Shown piece after piece: positions 41,501-52,352 of a stretch of DNA of 64,000 nt. This DNA is from Streptomyces sp. RFCAC02 (lineage in GTDB: Bacteria; Actinomycetota; Actinomycetes; Streptomycetales; Streptomycetaceae). The stretch covers positions 558,001 to 622,000 of the forward strand of contig NZ_SAUH01000001.1 in NCBI RefSeq assembly GCF_004193175.1. The letters are read 5' to 3'. The notes under the pieces were generated by a model. It ran no database searches and was not told the origin of the DNA. It saw nothing but the letters and a program-made list of their open reading frames with translations. The position numbers and the translations under genes are program-made. The stretch's first letter is position 1. Each line of letters starts with the position of its first letter.

Positions 41501-43522
41501 GTGCAGGGGCCTGCCGCCGGTGGTGCGCCCGCCGTCCGGCAGGGGGAGGGACACCGACGTGCCGGCGCCGCCGTGGCGCCCTCCCTCACCCAGGGGGAAG
41601 ACGTCGTCGGGGCGGGCCGACCAGTAGGCCCGGTGCTCGCCGCGGTGCCACCAGGTGACGAGGAGTTCGCCGCCGGCCCAGTGGAACGCGGGCCGCTCCC
41701 AGGTGAGGGGGTCGGGGATGCGGACCTCGTGGTCGAGGAGGACGCGGTCGGGGCCGACGACGACGGCCCTGGTGGTGTCGCCGAGGATCAGCGCGGGCCA
41801 CGCCTCCGTCACGGCGACGGCGCCCTGGCCGTGGCCGAAGCGGGGAGCCGGTCCGAACCGGGTCAGGGCCTCCTCCAGGGCGGGCCAGCCCAGCTCGTCC
41901 GCGATGCCGGCGCGCAGGGTCCTGGTGAGGAGCGGCGTCAGGTCGCGGGCGGTGAGCGAGGCGACGGCCTCCGGGTTGACCTCGGCGGCGACGGACGCGA
42001 ACGACAGCACCGTGTCGACGGCGGCCCGTGCGCCGGGCAGGCCGCGCGCGGCCTCCGCCTCGGCGACGCGGCGGGCGAGCCAGTCGTGCAGGACGCCGCG
42101 CAGCACGGGGTGGGCGGCGATGGTCCTCGCCCGCTCGCGGTGCCCGGCGGTGTCGCCGACGGCCTCGGACAGCAGGGGCGCGAACCGGGGGTCGGCGGCG
42201 ACCGCCGCGAGGTCGCGCCGCTCCCCCGGCGGGGCGTCGAACCACCGGTCGAGGGTGAGGCGCAGGCCGGGCCGCGGATCGGCCACGGGGACACCGGCCG
42301 CCAGGCAGATGTCCAGCAGCTCGATGTCGACGGCGTGCCGGGCGCGTCCGTGGACCAGGTCGACCGGCCGGCCCTCGGCGCGCAGGCGGGCGGCCATCCG
42401 GCCGGCGAGGGCGTGGGTGAGCGGTGAGCGGGGCGGCGTCGACCAGCCTCCGGCCAGATGGCCCGCCCAGCGGGCGAGCCATTCGGCGGCGGCCGGGGCG
42501 GTGTCCCCGGCGGCCTCCGCCGGCGCCGGGGCGTCCGTGAGCAGGGCCTCGGCGCCGCTGTCGGCGAGGATGCCGAGCCACAGGGCGTCCCCGCGGTCGG
42601 CCTCCGACGTGAGGCCGGAGGGGGTGATCCGCAGTAGCCGGGCGCGCAGGTCCGGCCGGTCGGCGCCGAGTTCGGCGATCCGGTGGCGGTAGCCCTCCCA
42701 GAAGGATCGCGGGGCCGGTTCGGCGGCCGGCGAGGCGACGAGGTCGGCGGCCAGGGCGCGCTCCTCCGCCGCGATGTCGAGACCGGCGGCGCGCATGAGC
42801 CTGCGGGCGTCGGCCGGCAGGGAGGCGTACGGCGGCAGCCCGGTGGCGCAGCGCTCGACGGTGAGGCGGCGGAACTGCTCCCAGGCGGCGGCCGGCGTGA
42901 GGCGCTCGCCGAGGCCCCGCACGTAGTCCTTGAGCGCGCCCGCCGTGAGCGCGCCCGCGTGGGCGAACTCCAGGAACACGGCGCGCTGGCGCTCCTCGTC
43001 GACGGGCAGGCCGTGGACGCGCTCCGCGGTGCGGGCCTTCGCGAAGAAGGTGGCGGCGTACCGGGTGTTGTCGTGGGCGAGGAAGACGCGGGCCGCCTGC
43101 TCGTGGAAGGTGGGCAGGAAATGGGGCGCGGACCTGCCGAGGCGCTCCGCCAGTTCGTCGAAGCCGTCCTTGGCCGCGCCGGCGCGGCCGGCGGCGAGGC
43201 GGGAGAGGCGCTCGATGTCCTGGACGAGCGCGAGGGCGTGGTGCCCGTTGGCGGGGTCGTTGACGAGTGCCCAGGCGGGGAAGCCGAGCGACTCGCGGCG
43301 GACCCGGCCGACCGGGGGCGCCGCGCCCTCGCGGGTGAGGCCGAGGAAGTCGAGGGCGAGGTCCTCGGCCTCGCCCAGGGTTTCGGGGACGAGGCGCACG
43401 ACGGTCCGCTCCCCGAGCGCGGGGTGCCGGTAGGCGCGGGCGGTCAGCGTGTCGGTGTCGTCGTCCCCGGGGGCGTCCGCCGGGAGGATCGCACCCGCGT
43501 CGAGGGAATGGGTGGCGCTCAT
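38567..43522 (-). CDS. Very large conserved hypothetical protein (1651 aa) of the MoxR-VWA operon
   Basis: I cannot name a family. The N-terminal ~560 residues are helical (FFAKARTAERVHGLPVDEER, LKDYVRGLGERLTPAAAWEQ), suggestive of repeat or scaffold architecture. Residues ~590-870 have short aromatic-rich strands spaced like a beta-propeller (FHWAGGELLVTWWHRGEHRA, GTGHWLLAPGERATGWRREW). The C-terminal ~700 residues are again Ala-rich helices with Arg-rich spots (TGWRPARARRAAAELAETDL). It has no signal peptide or membrane helix. ATG 43522 has GGAGG 7 nt upstream and overlaps the preceding stop. Its place between a DUF4132-like protein and the MoxR ATPase suggests it is the scaffold or client of that machine. 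A DNA-binding role is sometimes annotated for homologues but I see no proof. Confidence 0.7.
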   Translation of the reverse strand: MSATHSLDAGAILPADAPGDDDTDTLTARAYRHPALGERTVVRLVPETLGEAEDLALDFLGLTREGAAPPVGRVRRESLGFPAWALVNDPANGHHALALVQDIERLSRLAAGRAGAAKDGFDELAERLGRSAPHFLPTFHEQAARVFLAHDNTRYAATFFAKARTAERVHGLPVDEERQRAVFLEFAHAGALTAGALKDYVRGLGERLTPAAAWEQFRRLTVERCATGLPPYASLPADARRLMRAAGLDIAAEERALAADLVASPAAEPAPRSFWEGYRHRIAELGADRPDLRARLLRITPSGLTSEADRGDALWLGILADSGAEALLTDAPAPAEAAGDTAPAAAEWLARWAGHLAGGWSTPPRSPLTHALAGRMAARLRAEGRPVDLVHGRARHAVDIELLDICLAAGVPVADPRPGLRLTLDRWFDAPPGERRDLAAVAADPRFAPLLSEAVGDTAGHRERARTIAAHPVLRGVLHDWLARRVAEAEAARGLPGARAAVDTVLSFASVAAEVNPEAVASLTARDLTPLLTRTLRAGIADELGWPALEEALTRFGPAPRFGHGQGAVAVTEAWPALILGDTTRAVVVGPDRVLLDHEVRIPDPLTWERPAFHWAGGELLVTWWHRGEHRAYWSARPDDVFPLGEGGRHGGAGTSVSLPLPDGGRTTGGRPLHPGDTTLPERHPVMSDGTGHWLLAPGERATGWRREWQEFDPATGARGRASLPAFIAGGVADGEQLVPEDCFLVPLPPGYEHTPLGTDGRLIGRWVRRHPSGTLTSTGVDGTTVTLAGRRGAGSRGPTPVGRLRLPGGAEPVLTVGGTAATLLAGADAADGAVGSLQIGSPGGQFAAGTPLVPPLPFWNALRHRDEAGSSALRALTDRDSERLVAAVRDAAAARDRAEREAREAGRDIPPAERTAAREEALCAAVAAVLPAVTHPALRLGVAGIAVVALRLQEAVGRLTAPRGAARPAVTGMFEEHRPPHGTNDLISAAAGGLVGGGLAGYWSRGGWQVIQQALATARILSGDPATGRPLPERHRTDVRAGGWRTDEGTGPATGADWPPLLASLPALAYRATAPGLPDDQREALLLLLSACAGAPLAGDAPLRAVDLAEPGTAHQRGGQVLRHGDRTVVILSARRTDRLGDRTVWSALDHDPSGAFGPVAHFSVAAERRFAPRPSAERLAGTVRLVRDKGPAPWRPDAVDRLAGATGLGVWQATLLLAALPQEAPAPVLATFGLKAGQADTARLLLNGFAAAVVESVGALLPADPEELWRTGPDTAAAARAWREHAGDGVAVPEEAALELRLDGTAAAVLNPAATPWLSRTSRQRMADHATPTADDPAAIPGRGQLAGAVRAIAGLAYALPYGHPARAALPGALDAVRRRLSDPGLVLDLDIEWTDKGAPTAPHLRAAHGLPGTGGAATDGLTPVGEAFVVFPWHSGTEATWLRPAGITGPDDPALGLIEGLIGPHSRAHEALGALRALLGDDLEAAVRADAGPGVPGGHAQDPTLSVPELVAEVAATHGIGEDAAALYLQLLALPDPTDRNRARWTGWRPARARRAAAELAETDLVVTAQRSRAGRRLFLPGGWLDLRAPALPLETWKSALHPVPASARAVPLIPVPRLFARAWERVTSGDAPAYEELVTRATRKARR

Positions 43523-44391
43523 CGGGCGTCCTCCGGGGTGTCGGTGTCGCGGCCGGCGTGCAGCGCGGCGGCCATGCGCATGCCCTCGGACCAGGCGACG
43601 GGGCCGGCCTCGGCGGGGCGGACGGCGGTGCCGTCCTGAGTGGTCCAGGTGAGGGCGCCCGTCTCGGTCTCGCCGTAGCCCTCGTAGTCGCCGATCCAGA
43701 CGCGGGCCTCGACGGTGCGGCCGTCCTCGTGGACGGTGCAGACGGCCTCGCCGCCACGGACGCGGTAGCCGAGGGAGACGGCGCGGCCGGTGAGGAAGCG
43801 GAGCTGGGTGTAGCGGGCGCCCGCCCAGGTGGTGACGGCGGTGGCGGCCGGGTCGACGCTCTCGCGGCGCCAGACCTCCCGGTGGAGCTGCCCGACGCCC
43901 TGCCGCACATCGAGCTCGGCGGCGAACTCCCGCAGGTCCTCCAGGTCGTCGAGGAGGACGGGGTGCGGGATGCGCAGGGTCTCGGCGGTGGTCCGCACGG
44001 TGTCGCCGTCCGGATCGACCAGGCCGACGCCGCGCTCCGGGTCGGCGTCGCGCAGGAACCCGGTGACGGTCCCCGAGGGGTCGGTGACCACCAGGTCGCG
44101 CAGCGCCGCACGCCAGGCCGGGTCGGGCCAGACACGGACCAGGACGGCGGTGGGCACGGGGAGGGAGCGGATCATCCACCGCTCCGCGGTGGCGAGGCAC
44201 TCGCGCTCGTGCCGGGCGAGCCACTCGGTGAGCGAGCGGAGCTGCGCGACGGCCGGGTCGTCGGCGATCTTCGCGGGGACGGACTTGAGGAGCCGGCCGG
44301 CACGGTTGCGGCACATCAGGCGCGCCGCCGACGCGCCCTCCTCCCCCACGTCGACGGCCACTTCGTAGTCGCCCGCCCTGATCCAGCCCAT
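43519..44391 (-). CDS. DUF4132 domain protein (YehI/MolR C-terminal-like), first gene of the operon
   Basis: A 290-aa protein that resembles the DUF4132 domain found at the end of E. coli YehI and MolR. It contains MGWIRAGDYEVAVDVGEEGA, WRAALRDLVVTDPSGTVTGF, LRIPHPVLLDDLEDLREFAA, and the strand-rich RYTQLRFLTGRAVSLGYRVR with TVEARVWIGDYEGYGETETG. Its biochemical role is unknown. ATG 44391 is chosen because GGGGAGGG lies 7 nt before it; a frame extension to 44457 lacks a site. Its stop overlaps the start of the 1651-aa gene (ATGA), so it heads a five-gene translationally coupled operon. The 98-bp gap to the divergent oxidoreductase gene must hold both promoters. Confidence 0.65.
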   Translation of the reverse strand: MGWIRAGDYEVAVDVGEEGASAARLMCRNRAGRLLKSVPAKIADDPAVAQLRSLTEWLARHERECLATAERWMIRSLPVPTAVLVRVWPDPAWRAALRDLVVTDPSGTVTGFLRDADPERGVGLVDPDGDTVRTTAETLRIPHPVLLDDLEDLREFAAELDVRQGVGQLHREVWRRESVDPAATAVTTWAGARYTQLRFLTGRAVSLGYRVRGGEAVCTVHEDGRTVEARVWIGDYEGYGETETGALTWTTQDGTAVRPAEAGPVAWSEGMRMAAALHAGRDTDTPEDAR

Positions 44392-44489
44392 GCCGGCCCT
44401 CCCCTGAGGCTCGTGCTTCCCTGCGATGATCGAAACTGTAGGAGACGCCACTGACAATCGGTCCGGTGGCCGGTGCGGGAGAGGTGCGC

Positions 44490-45512
44490 GTGGGTGTGAA
44501 CGGCGTGGTCGCGGAGGGGCGGCCGGTGCGGTGGGGGATTCTCGCGACGGGCGGGATCGCGGCCAAGTTCGCGAGTGAACTGGCCGAACTGCCCGAGGGC
44601 GACGCGGAACTCGTGGCGGTCGCCTCGCGGTCGGCGGCGTCGGCCGGGGCGTTCGCCGAGCGGTTCGGGATACCGGCGGCGTACGGCGGCTGGGACGGAC
44701 TGGCCGCCGACCCGTCCGTCGACGCGGTGTACGTCGCCACGCCGCACAGCGCGCACCACGACGCGGTGCGCCTGTGTCTGGAGGCGGGCAAGGCGGTGCT
44801 GTGCGAGAAGCCGTTCACGCTCAACGCCGCCGAGGCCGTCGCGCTGGTCGAACTGGCCCGGAAGCGCGGTGTCTTCCTCATGGAGGCCATGTGGATGCAC
44901 TGCAACCCCGCGATCCGCCGCATGGCGGAGCTCGTGCGCGACGGGGCGATCGGCGAGGTCAGGTCGGTGCACGCCGACTTCGGCATCGACGTGCCGTGGG
45001 ACCCGGCGCACCGGCTGTACGACCCGGCGCTCGGCGGCGGCGCGCTGCTCGACCTCGGCGTCTACCCGGTGGCGTTCGCGCACCTGGTGCTCGGCGAGCC
45101 GGCCGAGGTGACGGCATGGGCGCACCTGCGCGACGGCGTCGACACGAACACGGGCCTGCTCCTCGGGTACGACAGCGGCGCGGTCGCGGCCCTGACGTGC
45201 TCGCTGGTCGCCGACACGGCGCAGGTGGCCGCGGTCACCGGCTCGGCGGGCCGCATCGAGATCCCGCGCGGCTTCTTCCACCCGGAGCGGTTCGTGCTGC
45301 ACCGGCCGGGCCGCGCGCCGGAGGAGTTCACGGGCGAGGGGCCCGCGGGTTCGTTCGTGCACGAGGCGGCCGAGGTGGGGCGCTGCCTGCGGGCCGGTGC
45401 GACGGAGTCGCCGCTCGTCCCGCTGGAGGGGACCCTCGCGGTGATGCGCACGCTGGACGCGGCGCGGGAACGCATCGGCCTGCGCTACCCCGGGGAGCGG
45501 CGCAGGCCGTGA
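44490..45512 (+). CDS. Gfo/Idh/MocA family NAD(P)-dependent oxidoreductase
   Basis: A ~340-aa oxidoreductase. The N-terminal Rossmann domain reads RWGILATGGIAAKFASELAE, then VYVATPHSAHHDAVRLCLEA and VLCEKPFTLNAAEAVALVEL, where the E-K-P motif holds the active lysine. The C-terminal alpha/beta sheet domain has GGALLDLGVYPVAFAHLVLG. Enzymes of this kind oxidise or reduce sugars, inositols or trans-dihydrodiols; this one resembles dimeric dihydrodiol dehydrogenase-like members, but the substrate is unknown. The start GTG 44490 has GGAGAGG 5 nt upstream; GTG 44466 and 44496 are alternatives. It faces away from the MoxR operon. Confidence 0.87.
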   Translation: MGVNGVVAEGRPVRWGILATGGIAAKFASELAELPEGDAELVAVASRSAASAGAFAERFGIPAAYGGWDGLAADPSVDAVYVATPHSAHHDAVRLCLEAGKAVLCEKPFTLNAAEAVALVELARKRGVFLMEAMWMHCNPAIRRMAELVRDGAIGEVRSVHADFGIDVPWDPAHRLYDPALGGGALLDLGVYPVAFAHLVLGEPAEVTAWAHLRDGVDTNTGLLLGYDSGAVAALTCSLVADTAQVAAVTGSAGRIEIPRGFFHPERFVLHRPGRAPEEFTGEGPAGSFVHEAAEVGRCLRAGATESPLVPLEGTLAVMRTLDAARERIGLRYPGERRRP

Positions 45513-45537
45513 CGTGCGGGCCGGTCGGCCCCGCGGC

Positions 45538-48173
<2,636 letters not shown>

Positions 48174-48186
48174 GGGTCTCTCCTTA

Positions 48187-48238
48187 GCATTCATGCACTG
48201 ACCAGAATAAGTATGCGGCGCTCTGCATGATTCGTCAA
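48187..48238 (-). promoter_or_regulatory. argG promoter with candidate ArgR half-sites
   Basis: Reading toward argG, TTGACG (48238-48233) is followed after 17 nt by CATACT (48215-48210), which overlaps TACTTA. Flanking it are GCATTCATGC (48187-48196) and GAATCATGCAG on the other strand (48233-48223), an inverted pair of A/T-CATGCA elements like ARG-box halves. The ArgR assignment is inferred from pathway and pattern. Confidence 0.5.
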
Positions 48239-48336
48239 TCCGGCCACCCGTGCCGGGCGCGCGTCCCCGGGTCGATCACCGTGCGTGCTGGTTAATGTGA
48301 CTCCCGTCATGAAGCGCGGGCGGAAGGAGCCCTCAC

Positions 48337-48693
48337 ATGCCCGGTGGGGTCCCGTTCATCGAACTCGGCGTGGCGGACGTCTCGCGCGCCCGGACGTTCT
48401 ACGCCGGACTCTTCGGCTGGAGCTTCGTGCCGGGCCCCGGCGGGGACGGACTGATCGTGTCGGGGATGGGCGTCCCGGGCGGGCTGCACGGCGGCGAGGC
48501 GGGCGCGGCGCCCGTCGTCTTCTTCCCCGTGGACGACATGGACGCCGCGCTGACGAAGGTCGCGGACCTCGGCGGCTCCGTGGAGAGCTCGGCGATGGAC
48601 GGCGACCCCGGATCCCAGTCGCGCTTCGGGCGGTTCGTGCTGTGCCGCGACGACCAGGGGTCGCCCTTCGGGCTGCACCAGCCGCCCATGTGA
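48337..48693 (+). CDS. VOC family (glyoxalase/bleomycin resistance-like) protein
   Basis: A 118-aa protein made of two beta-alpha-beta-beta-beta units. VPFIELGVADVSRARTFYAG, then LFGWSFVPG, is the classic first module. VVFFPVDDMDAALTKVADLG is the second, ending RFVLCRDDQGSPFGLHQPP, where strand F-V-L-C-R-D-D-x-G-x-x-F-G-L is typical. Metal ligands are not obvious: a Glu at FIEL and a late His are possible. It may bind or modify a small molecule. ATG 48337 has AAGGAG 8 nt upstream. Adjacent genes give no clear functional link. Confidence 0.87.
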   Translation: MPGGVPFIELGVADVSRARTFYAGLFGWSFVPGPGGDGLIVSGMGVPGGLHGGEAGAAPVVFFPVDDMDAALTKVADLGGSVESSAMDGDPGSQSRFGRFVLCRDDQGSPFGLHQPPM

Positions 48694-48973
48694 CGGCCGG
48701 GACGGCGGGCGCGCGGAAGCGGCCCCGCGCGCTCATCCGTACGGGTGATTTCGGTGAGGGGCGCGGACGTCTGGCCGCGTGCCATGGCCACCGGGGATCT
48801 CCTGGTCAGCGGCGCACGGGGCGGGCCGCTCGGGCCGCGCCGACGCCGTACGGGACGGGACGGGCCGGCGCGCGCACCGTTCCCGCGCGGCGGCGGACCG
48901 GCCAGTCTGGGCGGCGACGCCACCCTGCCGGTCCCGCGCGGGGGCCGGGATCGCCAGGAAACGAGGTCTCGTC

Positions 48974-50037
48974 ATGACCACAGCACCGCACACCGCCGAG
49001 GAGCCGCAGGCCGCCGCACGGGCCGCGCTGTCGCAGGGCCGCGCGCTCGTGGACCCCGCCCTGCGGACGTGGGTCGGGCGCCTGCCGGAGCCGGTGGCCC
49101 GCGTCGCGTCGTACCACTTCGGCTGGACGGACGCCGAGGGCCGCCCGACGGACGACCCCGGCGGCAAGGCGCTGCGCCCGACCCTCGTCCTCACGTGCGC
49201 CGAGGCGGTCGGCGGCGAGGCGGGCGCGGCGCTCCCCCCGGCCGTGGCGGTGGAACTGGTGCACAACTTCTCCCTGCTCCACGACGACATCCTCGACGGC
49301 GACACGACGCGCCGGCACCGGGCCACGGCGTGGACGGTCTTCGGGTCCCCCGCGGCGCTCCTCGCCGGCGACGCGCTGCTCACGCACGCCGGCCGCGTCC
49401 TGACGGACGAGGGCGCGGGACAGCGCGAGATCACCGGCCTGCGCTGGCTGATGGACGCCACGATGCAGCTCATCGAGGGCGAGCGCAGCGACATCGACTT
49501 CGAGACCCGGGCGGACGTGACCCTCGCCGAGTGCCTGGCCATGACGGAGCGGAAGACGGCGTCGCTGCTGGGCTGCTCGTGCGCGCTCGGGGCGCTGTGG
49601 GGCGGCGGGACGCAGGCGCAGGTGGCGGCGCTGCGGCGGTTCGGCACGCACCTGGGGATGGCGTTCCAGCTCGCGGACGACCTGCTCGGCATCTGGGGCG
49701 ACCCCCGGGTGACCGGCAAGCCCGCCGGGGCCGACCTCGCGGTGCGCAAGAAGTCCCTGCCGGTGGTGGCGGCGCTCGACTCGGGACGGCGGCGGGCCGC
49801 CGGCTCGCCGAGCGGTACGCGCTCCCCGCCGCGGACCGGGGGACGGAGCCCGACGCCGCGGAGGTCGCGGAGCTGACGGCGCTGGTCGAGGAGGCGGGCG
49901 GCCGCGCCTGGGCCGAGAAGGCCGCGGGCGAGGAGCTGGGGCTCGCGCTCGAGAACCTGGCCTCGGCGGCCCCGGAACCGGCGGCCGGCGAACGCCTGGC
50001 GGCGCTGGCCCGCCTGGCGACCCGGCGGGACCACTGA
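48974..50037 (+). pseudogene. Polyprenyl (geranylgeranyl-type) diphosphate synthase, frameshifted
   Basis: The first ~270 residues are a normal trans-isoprenyl diphosphate synthase: GGKALRPTLVLTCAEAVGGE, first Asp-rich motif NFSLLHDDILDGDTTRRHRA, QLADDLLGIWGDPRVTGKPA with the second Asp-rich motif, and LAVRKKSLPVVAALDSG. At about 49781-49790 the frame breaks; the expected continuation GRRLAERYALPAADRG and helices to RLATRRDH are in the next frame and end at 50037. Adding one G in TCGGGACGG would restore a ~354-aa enzyme. Read as is, the product ends at 49876 with ~30 nonsense residues and lacks the C-terminal helices. A sequencing error or a genuine lesion both fit. The likely role was making GGPP or a longer prenyl chain. 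Confidence 0.8.
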
Positions 50038-50571
50038 CCGGCGGGCGCGGGCACCCTGCCGCCCGGGCGGCCCACGAGGAAGACGCGTCCCGGCCGGCCC
50101 CGCCCCTCACCCCCGCGCCGGCGCGCCGCACCGCGACCGGGCGGGAGGCCCGTCGAATGCTGACCCGCCCGGGAGCCCCGACCACCGCCGGGCGAAGAAG
50201 CGTCATGGCTGCGGCCATACGTTCTGGTGCGTGCCATGCGGCCGGTCCGCGCCCGGCGGAGCGGCGACGGGCCGGTCCTCGCGTCCGCCCCGGTTCCCGG
50301 CCGCCGGGTCGTTCGGAAGCCCCGCGCGGACCGCACGGGGCAGCCGTCATCGCGGCGCCGCCCGGCCGGGATGCCGGTGTCGGACATGTTCGGGCGTGCC
50401 GCGCAGGAGGACCCGCTCGCCCCCGGTGCATGGCACGGACGCCACGGTCCCCGGCTCCGGCCGGATCCGGACCGCAGGGGCGCCGCGCGGCGGACGTCAC
50501 GCCGTGCACCGGCCCCCGGGACGGGCGGGGTGACGACCGTCCGCCGCCGGGGCAGCGCGTGCGGCCGCCCG
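50038..50571. other. 534-bp region with no gene seen
   Basis: Neither strand gives a protein with recognisable folding or codon pattern; the open frames present are Arg/Pro/Ala-rich shadows. It follows the frameshifted prenyl synthase and precedes the end of argR. It may hold decayed sequence or regulatory DNA. Confidence 0.5.
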
Positions 50572-51147
50572 TCAGGGCACGGGCTCTTCCTTCTGCCGCT
50601 GCGCCAGGCGCAGCAGGTGGTCGGCGAGCGACTGGCCGCCCAGCGGGTCGCGGCTGATCAGCAGCACCGTGTCGTCGCCCGCGATCGTGCCGAGGATGTC
50701 GTGCACCTCCGCCTGGTCGATCGCCGAGGCCAGGAACTGCGCCGCGCCCGGCGGCGTGCGCAGGACCACCAGGTTCGCCGACGCCTCGGCCGAGATGAGG
50801 AGTTCACCGGCCAGGCGGGCCATCCGCTCCTCCTTCGCCGACTCCCCCAGCGGCGCGCGGGGCGTGCGGAAACCGCCCTCGCTCGGGACGGCGTAGATCA
50901 GCTCGCCGCCCGAGTTGCGGATCTTGACGGCGCCCAGTTCGTCGAGGTCGCGGCTGAGCGTCGCCTGGGTGACGCTCAGCCCGTCGTCGGCGAGGAGCTT
51001 GGCGAGCTGGCTCTGCGACCGCACCGGCAGCCGGTTGAGGATGTCCACGATCCGGCGGTGCCTCGCCGCCCGCGTCTGCGGTACGGCCGGGCCGCCGGCC
51101 GCAGGGTTCCGGGGTGTGTCCTCCACCGGCCGCCGATCCTCGCTCAT
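50572..51147 (-). CDS. argR: Arginine repressor
   Basis: A 191-aa ArgR. The N-terminal winged helix is [20 protein letters not shown] then [20 protein letters not shown], with [11 protein letters not shown] as recognition helix. The C-terminal oligomerisation and arginine-binding domain holds [20 protein letters not shown] and [17 protein letters not shown], whose Asp-Asp pair binds arginine in the hexamer. With arginine bound it represses arginine synthesis genes. ATG 51147 has GGAGGG directly upstream; ATG 51165 overlaps the argD stop and is an alternative. It is the last gene of argCJBDR, so the repressor is made with the enzymes it controls. The N terminus is ~25 residues longer than in E. 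coli. Confidence 0.95.
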   Translation of the reverse strand: MSEDRRPVEDTPRNPAAGGPAVPQTRAARHRRIVDILNRLPVRSQSQLAKLLADDGLSVTQATLSRDLDELGAVKIRNSGGELIYAVPSEGGFRTPRAPLGESAKEERMARLAGELLISAEASANLVVLRTPPGAAQFLASAIDQAEVHDILGTIAGDDTVLLISRDPLGGQSLADHLLRLAQRQKEEPVP

Positions 51148-51161
51148 GCTCCCCCTCCGGG

Positions 51162-52352
51162 TCATCTGCCGTTCGCCGCGTGGGCCGCCCGGTCCAGGAT
51201 GCCGGGCAGCGCCGCGAGCAGCGCGTCCACCTCCGCGTCGCCGATGATCAGGGGCGGCGCGAGCCGTACGGCGCCGGGCACGGCGGCGTTCACGAGGAAA
51301 CCCTCGTCCTGGGCCGCCTGCTGCACCTGCGGCGCGACGGGCTCGGACAGCACGATACCGATCAGCAGGCCCGCGCCCCTGACGCCGGCGACCAGCGGGT
51401 GGCCGAGGTCCCTGATCCCGTTCTGCAGACGCTCGCCCGTCCGCTTCACATGCTGGAGCAGCCCCTCGGACTCGATCGTGTCGAGGACGGCGAGGGCGGC
51501 GGCGCAGGACACCGGGTTGCCGCCGAAGGTCGTGCCGTGACCGCCGGGCGCGATGAGGTCGGCGGCGTCGCCGAAGGCGAGGACGGCACCGATCGGCATG
51601 CCGGCCGCCAGGCCCTTCGCGAGGGTGATGACGTCGGGTTCGACGCCCTCGGCCTGGCAGGCGAACCACTGGCCCGTGCGCCCGATGCCCGTCTGCACCT
51701 CGTCCACGACGAGGAGCGTGCCGGTGGCCCGGGTGATCTCGCGTGCGGCCGTCAGGTAGCCGGCGGGCGGGACGACGACGCCGTTCTCGCCCTGCATGGG
51801 CTCCAGCACGACGAGGGCGGTGTCCGTCGTGACGGCGGCGCGCAGGGCCGCCACGTCGCCGAACGGCACGTGCGTGACGTCGCCGGGCAGCGGCTGGAAG
51901 CCCCGCTGCTTCGCGGGCTGGCCGGTGAGCGCGAGAGCGCCCATCGTCCGGCCGTGGAAGCCGCCCTGCGTGGCGACCATGTGGGTGCGTCCGGTGAGCC
52001 GGCCGATCTTGAAGGCCGCCTCCAGCGCCTCGGTGCCGGAGTTGCAGAAGAACGCGCGGCCGGCGCGGCCGGTGAGGGCGATGAGCCGCTCGGCGAGGGC
52101 GACGGTCGGCTCGGCGATGAACAGGTTGGAGACATGGCCGAGGGTGGCGACCTGCTCGGAGACCGCCCGCACCACCGCGGGGTGCGCCGTACCGAGGGAG
52201 TTGACGGCGATGCCACCGACGAAGTCGGTGTACTCGGTGCCGTCGGCGTCCCAGAAGCGGGCGCCCTCGCCGCGCACGAGAGGGATGCGGGGGGTGCCGT
52301 AGTTGTTCATCAGCGCGCCCTGCCAGCGCGCGGTCAGCGACTCGTTGCTCAT
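51162..52352 (-). CDS. argD: Acetylornithine aminotransferase
   Basis: A 396-aa class III PLP aminotransferase. Family marks are [79 protein letters not shown] (Asp binding the PLP pyridine N) and the PLP lysine in [20 protein letters not shown]. It transfers an amino group from glutamate to N-acetylglutamate semialdehyde to give N-acetylornithine. It starts at ATG 52352, overlapping the argB stop by 4 nt. The operon context makes ArgD sure over ornithine or GABA aminotransferase. Confidence 0.95.
   Translation of the reverse strand: MSNESLTARWQGALMNNYGTPRIPLVRGEGARFWDADGTEYTDFVGGIAVNSLGTAHPAVVRAVSEQVATLGHVSNLFIAEPTVALAERLIALTGRAGRAFFCNSGTEALEAAFKIGRLTGRTHMVATQGGFHGRTMGALALTGQPAKQRGFQPLPGDVTHVPFGDVAALRAAVTTDTALVVLEPMQGENGVVVPPAGYLTAAREITRATGTLLVVDEVQTGIGRTGQWFACQAEGVEPDVITLAKGLAAGMPIGAVLAFGDAADLIAPGGHGTTFGGNPVSCAAALAVLDTIESEGLLQHVKRTGERLQNGIRDLGHPLVAGVRGAGLLIGIVLSEPVAPQVQQAAQDEGFLVNAAVPGAVRLAPPLIIGDAEVDALLAALPGILDRAAHAANGR

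Noticed and set aside
31609..44391. Calling the MoxR operon a phage-defence island outright
   Set aside because: No nuclease, toxin, restriction or mobility gene accompanies it and base use is like its neighbours; defence remains only one possibility.
48745..48973. Upstream extension of the prenyl synthase frame
   Set aside because: Both possible extensions are Arg/Pro-rich; ATG 48974 with GAGG and the sequence MTTAPHTAEEPQ is the natural start.
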